DNA from: Mycobacterium sp. 1554424.7
Lineage (GTDB): Bacteria > Actinomycetota > Actinomycetes > Mycobacteriales > Mycobacteriaceae
Length of the DNA stretch: 64,000 nucleotides
Direction: 5' to 3'
Assembly: GCF_001665295.1 (NCBI RefSeq)
Contig: NZ_LZSE01000005.1
Span: 124,001-188,000, forward strand
Shown: piece by piece, positions 52,201 through 60,062 of the stretch
How positions within the stretch are numbered: position 1 is the stretch's first letter
Layout of the letters: the number at the start of each line of letters is the position of its first letter
The notes under the pieces: generated by a model
Told to the model about the DNA's origin: nothing
The model's database searches: none
Seen by the model: only the letters and a program-made list of their open reading frames with translations
Position numbers and translations under genes: made by a program

Positions 52201-53810
52201 GACACCTTCTCTTCGGCTTGTTCCCGCGCCCAACGGTAGTTGGGCTTGCCGTTGCCCAGGCGCTGAATCTGCTCGACGAAGATGAACGCCTTGGGCGCCT
52301 TGAAATGCGCCAGCTGCGAGGTGCAGAAGGTATACAGTTCGGCGGCGCTCAGGTCGGTTCCCGCGTGTGGCGCGACGAGCGCGACGACTTCCTGGCCCCA
52401 CCGCTCGCTCGGCCGCCCGACCACCAGGGCGTCGGCGATGCCCGGATGTGCCCGCAGCACTTCCTCGACCTCTTCGACAAAGACCTTCTCGCCGCCGGTG
52501 TTGATCACCAGCGAGTCACGGCCGAAAAGGCGTATGGTGCCGTCCTTTTCAATGGATGCCCGGTCACCCGGTATCACAACACGCCGGCCATCGATCTGGG
52601 GGAAGGTGCGCCGGGTGGCCTCGGCGTCGTTGAAGTACCCCAGCGGAATCCGGCCCGTCCTGGCGGCCCATCCGATCTCCTGGTCGCCGGGCCGCAGGAA
52701 CCGGGTGCGGTCGGCGGAGACGACGGTGGCGCCCTCCCGGGGTTCGAAGGTTTCGCTCGCGGTGCCCTCGCGGCTGTGCCCGAAGGCCATGTTGCCGCTT
52801 TCCGAGGATCCGTAGCCTTCGATGATGGTGATGTGGGGCAGGCATTCCATCAGTGCCCGTTTGTATTTCGCGTTGGTGGCGGCCCCGCCGGTGCCGATGG
52901 CGTTCAGCGCGGACAACTCGTAGCGGTGGGCGCGCAGTTCGGCGATCAGCGGCCCGGCGTACGCGTCGCCGACCATTGTCATCATGCCCACCTTTTCGCG
53001 CTCAGCGGTTTCCCACACGGACCGGACGTCGAGCTTGTTGCGGTCGTCATAGAGCACGACCGTCAGGCCCGCGCAAAGCGCGGCGAACGCGGTCCACATG
53101 CCGGCCGCGTGCATCAGCGGCGAAACGGCGAACCACGGCGGGCCGCCACCGCGGACCTTGTCGTGAATCTCGGTGACGCTGGCGTGGTCGGCGCCCACCA
53201 TCGACGACACGTACATGTCGCTCTGACGCCATAGGACTCCCTTGGGGCGCCCGGTCGTTCCGCCCGTGCACATCATGATCAGATCGTCGGGCGACCCCGC
53301 CGGGCGAAAGTCCGTGCCGCCGGACGCCAGAGCGTCGTCCAGCGACACGGCACCCGGCAATTCCGCAGCGCCGCTTCCGTCGTCAATGGACAACAGCAGC
53401 TCCGTCCCGTCCGGGGGCAGCACCTCGGCGAATCGCGCGCCGAGGGCGCGGTGATAGATGATTCCTCGGGGCCGGACATAGGCGAGCAGGTCGGCGATTT
53501 CGCGCGGCGAGTAGTGGTGGTTCACGTTGACCGGGACGGTGCGCGCCTTGAGGCATCCGATCACCATGTCGGGGTACAGGTCGTTGTACATGATGAGCGC
53601 GACCCGGTCCTGACCGCATTCCCAGGGCTCGAGGGTTTCGCGCTCGGCGTAAGCCCCGAACCCCTTGCCGCTGAGGTAATTTGCCAGACCGTCGGTGCGC
53701 CGAACCGATTCGGCAAACGTGCTTCGCCGGTCTCCGCAGACGGTCATCAGGCGGTCGGGGATGACGTCGGCGATGGCGTCAAGAACCGCGCCTACGGTCC
53801 ATTCGCTCAC
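52197..53810 (-). CDS. FadD19/FadD17-like acyl-CoA ligase
   Basis: A 537-residue ANL ligase. P-loop 'CTGGTTGRPKGVLWR', A5 'IEGYGSSESGN', A7 'RRVVIPGDRASIEKDG', A8 'VINTGGEKVFVEEVE', ending 'LGNGKPNYRWA' with the adenylation Lys. Like the 36860 ligase it has 'GVLWR' and the '(K)PxYRWA' ending of FadDs acting on sterol-derived acids. It has the same N-terminal insert. Activates the pathway acid for the FadE pair downstream. Confidence 0.91.
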   Translation of the reverse strand: MSEWTVGAVLDAIADVIPDRLMTVCGDRRSTFAESVRRTDGLANYLSGKGFGAYAERETLEPWECGQDRVALIMYNDLYPDMVIGCLKARTVPVNVNHHYSPREIADLLAYVRPRGIIYHRALGARFAEVLPPDGTELLLSIDDGSGAAELPGAVSLDDALASGGTDFRPAGSPDDLIMMCTGGTTGRPKGVLWRQSDMYVSSMVGADHASVTEIHDKVRGGGPPWFAVSPLMHAAGMWTAFAALCAGLTVVLYDDRNKLDVRSVWETAEREKVGMMTMVGDAYAGPLIAELRAHRYELSALNAIGTGGAATNAKYKRALMECLPHITIIEGYGSSESGNMAFGHSREGTASETFEPREGATVVSADRTRFLRPGDQEIGWAARTGRIPLGYFNDAEATRRTFPQIDGRRVVIPGDRASIEKDGTIRLFGRDSLVINTGGEKVFVEEVEEVLRAHPGIADALVVGRPSERWGQEVVALVAPHAGTDLSAAELYTFCTSQLAHFKAPKAFIFVEQIQRLGNGKPNYRWAREQAEEKVS

Positions 53811-53832
53811 TAGCGTAACCAGCCTCGGCTAA

Positions 53833-55035
53833 TCAAGCGGCGGACCCGACTTGGACACCGAGCAGGTCTAGAGCGTTGTCGCGCATGATTTTCCGGATAT
53901 CCGAGTCGCTGAATCCGGCGAGCTCGTCGGCGAACGACAGCGGCGACTCGAGGCCCTCGCCGTGCGGCCAGTCGGAACCGAACAGGATCTTGTCGACGCC
54001 GATAACCTTGGCCAGCTCCGTCAGGTCGTCCTCGTAGTACGGCGCGATCCATACGTTGTTGCGCAACTGCTCCACCGGATCCTCGGGGAAATTGCGCGGA
54101 TAATTGTTGGCCGCCTTCTTGAGGCGCTTGACCAACCGGTGTACAAAGTAGGACCCGTTCTCGATGCTGACCGCCCGGAGCGTGGGATGTCGGGTGAACA
54201 CGCCGTGCACGATCATCGACGCCATCGTGTCGTGGATGGCGCGGTCGTCGAGGAGCACGGTGTCCAGTGGATCCTTTTCGCCGAACCCCTCGAAGGTCGC
54301 CTTGCCTCCCCACTGCGCCGCGATGTGTAGATAGCCGCTGTCGCTGAGGTGGAATCCCACCGGTACGCCCGCCTCGGCCAGCCGCGCCCACACCGGGTCG
54401 TGGCTGCGGTCGCCCAGCGATCTCGGCTTGACGACACCGGGCACCGGCGCCGGCCGCACCAGGACAAGCTTGGCGCCGCGCGCCAACACGAACTCCAGCT
54501 CGTCGACGGCTCCGGACGGATCGGCCAGCGAAATGATCGGCGCGGCAATGATTCGGTGATCGGGCCGGTCGAAGCCCCAATCCTCGTCGAGCCAGAGGTT
54601 GAACGCGTGCACCGACGCGATGGTCGCCTCGATGTCGTGCTTGAGCGCCTCCTCGACCCCGCACCCGAACGTCGGCAGCATGAACACCGTTTCGATGTCC
54701 TGGGTGTCCATCACCGCGATCCGCGCATCGCGGTTCTGGTACTCCGGGTGTTCGGCGAGCCGCTCGACCTTCATCAGCGAGGCCGGGTCGACGCCCTCGG
54801 GAATCTCGCCGCGGAACAACAGGTCCAGGCAGCCCGGCACGATGATCGGGTCGAAGGTGGGATTCGGAACGAAATGGTTGACCCGGCCGCCAATTACAGC
54901 CATCGTGCGCTTGCCTTGAGTGACCATCTGCACGCCGCGGGACTTGAACGCCTTGTCCAGGTGACGGGTGAAGGCGTCCAGCGGCTCGTAGTAGTGGTTG
55001 TCGACGTCGATCGCCTGGTAATCCAAGTGAGCCAT
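53833..55035 (-). CDS. Amidohydrolase-2 family protein
   Basis: A 400-residue TIM-barrel protein; ATG 55035 is chosen, with 'GGAAAGGATG' upstream (ATG 55041 is possible). Motifs parallel the 10020 product: 'IDVDNHYYEP', 'VGFHLSDSGY', 'IVHGVFTRHPTL', 'ILFGSDWPHGEG'. Catalytic Asp and two His are kept. Placed between the crotonase and ligase genes in the same operon, it may carry out a C-C bond or decarboxylation step (inference). Confidence 0.9.
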   Translation of the reverse strand: MAHLDYQAIDVDNHYYEPLDAFTRHLDKAFKSRGVQMVTQGKRTMAVIGGRVNHFVPNPTFDPIIVPGCLDLLFRGEIPEGVDPASLMKVERLAEHPEYQNRDARIAVMDTQDIETVFMLPTFGCGVEEALKHDIEATIASVHAFNLWLDEDWGFDRPDHRIIAAPIISLADPSGAVDELEFVLARGAKLVLVRPAPVPGVVKPRSLGDRSHDPVWARLAEAGVPVGFHLSDSGYLHIAAQWGGKATFEGFGEKDPLDTVLLDDRAIHDTMASMIVHGVFTRHPTLRAVSIENGSYFVHRLVKRLKKAANNYPRNFPEDPVEQLRNNVWIAPYYEDDLTELAKVIGVDKILFGSDWPHGEGLESPLSFADELAGFSDSDIRKIMRDNALDLLGVQVGSAA

Positions 55036-55064
55036 GATCATCCTTTCCGGTGCCACCGGCGAAT

Positions 55065-55919
55065 TTATGCGTCGGTTGAAGCGAGCTTCCCGACCAAGGG
55101 AGGGAATTGCGGCGGCCGCTTCTCGAGGAAGCTGGTGATCCCTTCGATGACGTCCGGGCGCGGCATCGCCTCGTGCAGCAGCACCTCGGCGCGCGACGTA
55201 GCGTCCACGACGTCGCGGGTGGCGTCGCCGTATACCTGCCGTTTGATCACCGCCATCGAGGCCGGCGAGCAGTTTCGCGCGATGTCCTCGGCGTAGGCCA
55301 GCGCGCGGCTGAGCAGATTTTCGGGCGCGACGACTTCTTTGACGAGGCCCAGCTGGGCCGCCTCCTCGGCGAGAAAGGTGCGCCCGCTCAACAACAGGTC
55401 GAGGGCGACTCCCCAAGTGGTGAGGCGCGGAAGTATCCAGGAGATGCCGAATTCGGCGATCAACCCGCGGCGGGCGAACACCGCGGCGAACTTGGCGCCC
55501 GCGGCCGCGAACCGCACATCGCACATGAGCGCCTGGGTCAGACCGATGCCGACGCAGGCCCCGTTGATGGCCGCGATGACGGGCTTGCGCAGGGTGGTCA
55601 CGAAATGTGGTGGGCGCTCTCCGACCAACGCGGCCAGGTCGGTCTGGGCCGCCTTCTCCATCGTCTCGCCGTAGGTGGGCACCGCACTCGGCGCGCCCAG
55701 ATACGCGCCCGCGCAGAATCCCTTGCCCCCACCGGTCACCACGATCACCCGGACGTCCGGATCCTGTTCGGCACGGTCGATCCCGGCATAGAACGCTGCG
55801 GCGATGTCGGGGCCCCAGGCGTTGAGGCGATCCGGACGGTTGAAGGTCAGGATCGCGACGCCGCTAGCCGTGGCCTCGTAGAGCACCGCCTCTTCGGAAG
55901 CACCGTCGCTACCGGACAT
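55065..55919 (-). CDS. Enoyl-CoA hydratase/isomerase family protein (crotonase)
   Basis: A 284-residue crotonase from ATG 55919 with 'GAGGAGGTG' upstream; a longer frame to 56006 would cross the palindrome. 'ILTFNRPDRLNAWGPDIAAA' and 'INGACVGIGLTQALMCDVRF' are diagnostic. The two hydratase Glu positions are Thr ('GLTQAL') and Phe ('AAVFARRG'), so classical hydration is unlikely; isomerase or lyase chemistry is possible. First gene of the six-gene operon. Confidence 0.9.
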   Translation of the reverse strand: MSGSDGASEEAVLYEATASGVAILTFNRPDRLNAWGPDIAAAFYAGIDRAEQDPDVRVIVVTGGGKGFCAGAYLGAPSAVPTYGETMEKAAQTDLAALVGERPPHFVTTLRKPVIAAINGACVGIGLTQALMCDVRFAAAGAKFAAVFARRGLIAEFGISWILPRLTTWGVALDLLLSGRTFLAEEAAQLGLVKEVVAPENLLSRALAYAEDIARNCSPASMAVIKRQVYGDATRDVVDATSRAEVLLHEAMPRPDVIEGITSFLEKRPPQFPPLVGKLASTDA

Positions 55920-55974
55920 CTGCCGCGGCACCTCCTCACGCTTGCCCACCGGATCCCCACCGACTTTGTACGCA

Positions 55975-55993
55975 TACTGTATACCTATCGGTA
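55975..55993. promoter_or_regulatory. 19-bp regulon palindrome, one mismatch
   Basis: TACTGTATACCTATCGGTA has a perfect left half and one mismatch in the right half (TCGGTA). It lies 55 nt upstream of the crotonase ATG that opens the 49-56 kb operon. Confidence 0.6.
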
Positions 55994-56124
55994 GCGCATT
56001 CCACAACTGCCTCCGCGACCGACAGCAACGCGACCCAGCAGCGATTTTCCCGCCGCCGAACCGTCATCCGGCCGATGGCCGAAGGTGCTTGGCGATCTTG
56101 GCTTTCCGGTCACCAGGTCGTCGC

Positions 56125-56397
56125 CTAACGGGACGCCCGCAGCCCGGTCAGGAACTTGACGATCGCCAGCAAGATCACCGCGCCGAGCAGACACGTGAGG
56201 AACGAGAAGATCAGGCCTCCGCCGGCGACGTTCACGCCGAAACCGCGCAGGAGAAACCCGCCGATCAAGCCGCCCACGATGCCGACCACGATATTGAGAA
56301 CCAGCCCCATCTGGGCGTCGGTACCCATGATCTTGCTGCCAACCCAACCGGCCAGTCCACCGATGACGATCCAGCCGATCACACCCAAAGTGAGCAT
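56125..56397 (-). CDS. GlsB/YeaQ/YmgE family small membrane protein
   Basis: A 90-residue protein, ATG 56397 after 'AAAGGTTGG'. Three hydrophobic Gly-rich segments are visible: 'GVIGWIVIGGLAGWVGSKIM', 'GLVLNIVVGIVGGLIGGFLL' and 'LIFSFLTCLLGAVILLAIV'. This is the transglycosylase-associated GlsB/YeaQ pattern, often stress-induced. Beside a CsbD-like gene on the other strand, suggesting a small stress module distinct from the catabolic genes. Confidence 0.9.
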   Translation of the reverse strand: MLTLGVIGWIVIGGLAGWVGSKIMGTDAQMGLVLNIVVGIVGGLIGGFLLRGFGVNVAGGGLIFSFLTCLLGAVILLAIVKFLTGLRASR

Positions 56398-56484
56398 TCC
56401 CCAACCTTTCGTTAGGCGAGTAGCCATCACCCTATGCGCGTCGCGGGCGTTTGAAATAGCGATCCGGCGGGTTATCGATGGCGC

Positions 56485-56739
56485 GTGAAGACAACGTTGA
56501 GAGCGCCTGTTCACCGCCTTCGCCGGGCCCGCTCGGCGGTGTTGCGGGCCCAGCTGGCGCTGACGGGCGCGCAAATCCTGTTCTGGGCGGCGCTGATCGG
56601 TGCTCCCGTCGCTCTCGCGCTGCGGGCGCGACAACGCCGAACGCGACGCGAGGTCCCGACGTCGGACGACGCGCCGGCGCTGGTCAACTGGGGCTGTGGC
56701 GTGCGCCACTTTGAGAGCAGGTTTGCCGAGACGGGGTAA
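56485..56739 (+). CDS. Hypothetical small protein with one possible membrane helix
   Basis: An 84-codon frame from GTG 56485. It has an Arg-rich N-terminus, a hydrophobic stretch 'AQILFWAALIGAPVALALRA' near residues 29-48, and an Arg-rich follow-on. No family recognised and no convincing ribosome site. It fits between GlsB and CsbD genes with sensible spacing, but an overlapping frame is also open, so it may not be expressed. Confidence 0.35.
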   Translation: MKTTLRAPVHRLRRARSAVLRAQLALTGAQILFWAALIGAPVALALRARQRRTRREVPTSDDAPALVNWGCGVRHFESRFAETG

Positions 56740-56784
56740 CCGGGAAGGCTCCAGTTAAGCCATCCATCAACGGGAGGGAAATGC

Positions 56785-57024
56785 ATGGTTGACATCAAGA
56801 GCGGTCCAGTCGAGTTCGTTCGGGGCATCGTCGAAGACGTCCTCGGTAAGAGCAAGCAGGTCGTCGGCGTCATCATCGGCCGCGACGACCTGATCGAGGA
56901 AGGCAAGGCCCAGCAGGACAAGGCCGAGGCTCAGCGCAACGTGGGCAAAAAGGAAGCCGCGGCCGAGAAGGCCCGCGGCAAGGCCAAGGCAGCCGAGGCG
57001 CGCGAGCGCGCCGAGCAGGAGTAA
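56785..57024 (+). CDS. CsbD-like stress protein
   Basis: A 79-residue hydrophilic, highly charged protein with ATG after 'GGGAGGG'. 'KSGPVEFVRGIVEDVLGKSK' followed by 'DDLIEEGKAQQDKAEAQRNV' is the CsbD pattern, and the Lys/Ala/Glu-rich C-terminal half is probably one long helix. CsbD proteins rise in general stress in many bacteria. A strong hairpin terminator follows the stop. Confidence 0.9.
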   Translation: MVDIKSGPVEFVRGIVEDVLGKSKQVVGVIIGRDDLIEEGKAQQDKAEAQRNVGKKEAAAEKARGKAKAAEARERAEQE

Positions 57025-57037
57025 ATAGCGCCGATGG

Positions 57038-57066
57038 AGCGGGCCCGGTTATCGACCGGGCCCGCT
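57038..57066 (+). terminator. Rho-independent-like hairpin after CsbD gene
   Basis: AGCGGGCCCGGT (57038-57049) and ACCGGGCCCGCT (57055-57066) form a perfect 12-bp stem with a 5-nt loop, 13 nt after the CsbD stop. No clear T-run follows, as is common in mycobacteria. A further palindrome GTGCCGTAACGGCAC (57084-57098) lies just before the convergent gene's stop. Confidence 0.8.
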
Positions 57067-57103
57067 TCGCGTTGTAATCGGTTGTGCCGTAACGGCACGG
57101 TCG

Positions 57104-58111
57104 CTACGCCGCGATGAGCCCGAGCCGCCGGTAGGCGTTCTCGATCTGGGTCTTTGCCTCGTCCGGCAACTGCGCCTGCGGGGGGCGGGAGTGCGGATAG
57201 TCGCCTATCGGCAGCCCCAGCAGCGAGGCGGCGTACTTGAACGCACCACCCCAGTGGGTGAAGTAATCCGACCGGCCCGGGTAGCACGTCCACCACGACC
57301 CGACGTCGAGGTCGAACTGGTCCATCCCGGACTCCCGGCCGTAGTCCATCGCCTCGAGGAGCTTGTCGCTGAACACCAGATCCCAGTACTCGGAAAATAT
57401 TCGCCGCTGCGGGGTCTCGAACAAGTAACCGGCTGTGCCCAATTGCGCCGGGCAGACGATGCCGGCACGCAGCCACCCGGCGCGGTACACGGTCCTGTCG
57501 CATTCCCAGACGGCGAGGTCGGGCGCCAACTCGTGCAACCGCCGGCTCGCCTCCGGCCGGAACGCGCCCTCCTTGGTGGCGCACACGGCGGGCACCTCGT
57601 CGTAGATCCGCGCGCTTTCGACGGGACTCAGTACGTAGCCGGAGGACGGGGAGTTGAACATGCCCAACGCGATATCGGTGCGCGCGGCAACGTACTTGAA
57701 GAACCTCAGCACGCCCTCGCCGCCGTGGGCCTCCATCATCGGCGTTTGGATGTAGGCGATATCGGCGCCCACCTCTTGGGCATGCCGGGTCAGTTCCAGA
57801 CAGTCCTTGGCCGACGTCGCCGCGGTGCAGGCCTGCACGACGACGTGGGGATTCAGGCCGCGCGCCTCCTCGATCGCGACCTCCAACAACCGCTTGCGTT
57901 CATCGATCGTGAGTGACCAGAACTCGGCGATCCCGCTGGTGCACCACAACATCGGGCGACCGAGGTCGCCGACGCAGTAGCGGACCAACGTCCGGTAGGC
58001 GTCCCAGTCGATGTCATCACCGTCGGTGCCGCTGAACGGCGTGTAGAGGGAGTCGCCGATTCCACGCAATGCTCCGCGCGCCCAGGTGCGCGCCTCAGTC
58101 GCCGTGGCCAC
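57104..58111 (-). CDS. DapA/NAL-superfamily aldolase or lyase
   Basis: A 335-residue class I aldolase-fold protein from GTG 58111. The Schiff-base Lys is in 'VCATKEGAF'. The substrate loop reads 'WCTSGIAEFWSLTIDER' (family GTTGExxxLTxEE). The strand that usually carries the catalytic Tyr (YNxP) reads 'MFNSPSSG', with Phe. It is therefore not a true dihydrodipicolinate synthase; hydratase-aldolases of aromatic degradation are a possible comparison. Second gene after an SDR under the 58970 palindrome. Confidence 0.85.
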   Translation of the reverse strand: MATATEARTWARGALRGIGDSLYTPFSGTDGDDIDWDAYRTLVRYCVGDLGRPMLWCTSGIAEFWSLTIDERKRLLEVAIEEARGLNPHVVVQACTAATSAKDCLELTRHAQEVGADIAYIQTPMMEAHGGEGVLRFFKYVAARTDIALGMFNSPSSGYVLSPVESARIYDEVPAVCATKEGAFRPEASRRLHELAPDLAVWECDRTVYRAGWLRAGIVCPAQLGTAGYLFETPQRRIFSEYWDLVFSDKLLEAMDYGRESGMDQFDLDVGSWWTCYPGRSDYFTHWGGAFKYAASLLGLPIGDYPHSRPPQAQLPDEAKTQIENAYRRLGLIAA

Positions 58112-58145
58112 TGTTCACTCCTTCTGTCGGCCAAAGGATTTCGGG

Positions 58146-58943
58146 TCAGGTGAAGTCCGAACCACCGTCGACATTGATGTTCGCCCCAGTCATGTAGGAG
58201 TTGCGCCGCGAGGCGAGGAAGGCGGCGACCGGCCCGATCTCTTCGGGCAGGCCGGCGCGGGGCATCTGCGCCGGATGCCCGAAATGCTTGGCGATGGCGT
58301 CCATCAGCGCATAGGGGTCGTTGCCGTCGACGCCGACGGAATTCGCCCAGCCGACCAGCGACTCGGAGGCGATGCTGCCCGGCGATACCACGTTGACCAG
58401 AATCTCGTCCTTGGCCAACAGCAGCGAGAGGTTCTTCGAGACGCTGGTCAGCATCGACTTGGCCGCCGTGTAGGCGGGCAACATCACGCTTTGTCGCTGG
58501 GTCGAGTGCGCCGAGAAGTTGACGATCCGCGCCCAAGGGGCCTTGCGCAGCAGCGGCAACGCCGAACGCACGCAGCGCACCATGCCCATGACGCCCTCTT
58601 CGACGGCTTGGTGCCACTGATCGTCGCTCAGCGCCTCAAAACCGCCTGCCGCGCCGGGCCCGACGGTGTTGATCAGCACGTTGAGTTCGCCGTCCCACCG
58701 CTCGGCCAGTTCGGCGAACACCTTGTCGACCGCACCGGCGTCACCCACGTCTGCGATGAGGCCGAGCGCATCCGGGCTCCCGCGCCCGGTCAATTCCGTC
58801 GCCGCGGAATCGAGCGCGTCACGGCTGCGGCCGACCACCGCGACCCGGGCACCGTCGTCGGCGAGGCAGCGAGCCGTGGCCAAACCCATGCCGCGACTTC
58901 CTCCGACGACCACCGCGGTGGCATTCGCCAGCCCTAGATCCAT
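58146..58943 (-). CDS. Short-chain dehydrogenase/reductase
   Basis: A 265-residue SDR. It has 'GGSRGMG' at residues 14-20, 'ADVGDAGAVD', 'LINTVGPG', the catalytic Ser in 'NFSAHSTQ', 'YTAAK' with Tyr/Lys, and a C-terminal 'MTGANINVDGGSDFT'. FabG-like length and ending. Leads the two-gene operon with the DapA-like gene; its ATG is 26 nt from the palindrome and it is divergent from the TetR gene. Confidence 0.91.
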   Translation of the reverse strand: MDLGLANATAVVVGGSRGMGLATARCLADDGARVAVVGRSRDALDSAATELTGRGSPDALGLIADVGDAGAVDKVFAELAERWDGELNVLINTVGPGAAGGFEALSDDQWHQAVEEGVMGMVRCVRSALPLLRKAPWARIVNFSAHSTQRQSVMLPAYTAAKSMLTSVSKNLSLLLAKDEILVNVVSPGSIASESLVGWANSVGVDGNDPYALMDAIAKHFGHPAQMPRAGLPEEIGPVAAFLASRRNSYMTGANINVDGGSDFT

Positions 58944-58969
58944 GTGTCCAGCCGTTTTACCAAAAAGCC

Positions 58970-58988
58970 TACGATAGGTATTACAGTA
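58970..58988. promoter_or_regulatory. 19-bp regulon palindrome beside the TetR gene
   Basis: TACGATAGGTATTACAGTA has a perfect right half (ACAGTA) and two mismatches on the left. It is 26 nt upstream of the SDR ATG and 109 nt upstream of the divergent TetR start, the arrangement typical of a TetR regulator and its neighbour operator. Confidence 0.6.
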
Positions 58989-59039
58989 GCAGACGGAAAA
59001 CTCGACGACACGCCCGTGTATGCGCAGGTCAGGGAGGAA

Positions 59040-59067
59040 CCACCGGTAGATTCCAGTTTACCGGTGG
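59040..59067. promoter_or_regulatory. Long inverted repeat directly upstream of the TetR gene
   Basis: CCACCGGTA (59040-59048) and TACCGGTGG (59059-59067) are perfect 9-bp arms with a 10-bp spacer, ending 30 nt before the TetR GTG at 59098. It could be an autoregulatory operator or a 5' hairpin in the message. Its half-sites differ from those of the 19-bp palindrome. Confidence 0.6.
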
Positions 59068-59097
59068 CACGGCTAGATCGTGATGGAGGTGCCCGGA

Positions 59098-59880
59098 GTG
59101 GCAAAGCAGGCAACCGCTGATAAGCGTCAACGACGCGAACGCGGGTCCATCAATCCCGACGACATCATCAGCGGCGCATTCGAACTCGCGGAACAGGTGT
59201 CGATAGACAACCTCAGCATGCCACTGCTCGGCAAACATCTCGGCGTGGGCGTCACGAGCATCTACTGGTACTTCCGCAAGAAGGACGATCTGCTCAACGC
59301 GATGACCGACCGCGCCCTGAGCAAGTACGTGTTCGCCACCCCCTACGTCGAGGCCAGCGACTGGCGCGAGACGCTGCGCAACCACGCGCGCCTGATGCGT
59401 AAGACGTTCATGGGCAACCCGATTCTGTGCGACCTGATTCTGATTCGCGCGGCCCTCAGCCCGAAGGCGGCGCGGTTGGGCGCTCAGGAGATGGAGCGCG
59501 CGATCGCCAATCTGGTGGAGGCCGGCCTATCCCCCGAGGATGCCTTCGACACCTACTCCGCGGTTTCGGTTCACGTCCGCGGTTCGGTGGTGCTGCAGCG
59601 GCTCTACGAGAAGAACCAGTCGTCCGACATCGGACCGCGCGCAATCGAGGACGCCGTGGCGATCGATCCGGGAACTACCCCGTTGCTTGCCCAGGTGACG
59701 GGGATTGGTCACCGGATCGGCGCCCCCGATGAGACCAATTTCGAGTACGGCCTGACCTGCATCCTCGACCACGCGGCCAGCCTGATCGAGAAGGGCGGTA
59801 AAGGCGGCAAGTCCGCGCCGTCGCGGCAACGCAAGGCGACCGCTCAGCGAGGGCGGACCAAGGCGGCCGCAACACGGTAA
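59098..59880 (+). CDS. TetR family transcriptional regulator, candidate regulon controller
   Basis: A 260-residue regulator. GTG 59098 has 'GGAGGTG' at good spacing; GTG 59080 and ATG 59083 are alternatives. The helix-turn-helix is near residues 20-65 ('IDNLSMPLLGKHLGVGVTSI', 'YWYFRKKDDLLNAM'). A C-terminal ligand domain with 'CDLILIRAALSPKAARLG' follows, then a Lys/Arg-rich tail of about 25 residues after 'SLIEKGGKGG', which may add nonspecific DNA binding. Divergent from the SDR/aldolase operon. From position it is the best candidate to bind TACYGT-N7-ACRGTA (inference). Confidence 0.92.
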   Translation: MAKQATADKRQRRERGSINPDDIISGAFELAEQVSIDNLSMPLLGKHLGVGVTSIYWYFRKKDDLLNAMTDRALSKYVFATPYVEASDWRETLRNHARLMRKTFMGNPILCDLILIRAALSPKAARLGAQEMERAIANLVEAGLSPEDAFDTYSAVSVHVRGSVVLQRLYEKNQSSDIGPRAIEDAVAIDPGTTPLLAQVTGIGHRIGAPDETNFEYGLTCILDHAASLIEKGGKGGKSAPSRQRKATAQRGRTKAAATR

Positions 59881-59932
59881 CTGCCGCTAGTCACACCTGC
59901 CACATGTATCTCCGCCGGAGGCGACATGATTG

Positions 59933-60000
59933 TGCCCGCCTCACAGCGACAACTCGATTAGCTGCAAAGCGCGCGCCCATTTGTCGCTCCGAGGCGGGCA
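59933..60000. repeat. Imperfect long inverted repeat between convergent genes
   Basis: TGCCCGCCTCACAGCGACAA (59933-59952) pairs with TTGTCGCTCCGAGGCGGGCA (59981-60000), 20-bp arms with two mismatched positions and a 28-nt loop. It lies between the ends of the TetR gene and the minus-strand crotonase, so a two-way terminator is likely; a dispersed palindromic element is the alternative. Nothing else is seen in 59881-60062. Confidence 0.6.
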
Positions 60001-60062
60001 AGTTGTCGATTCCTTCCCTGCTGAATCTGGTGTGGCAGAAGTGAATTCAGAAGGTCGCGCGG

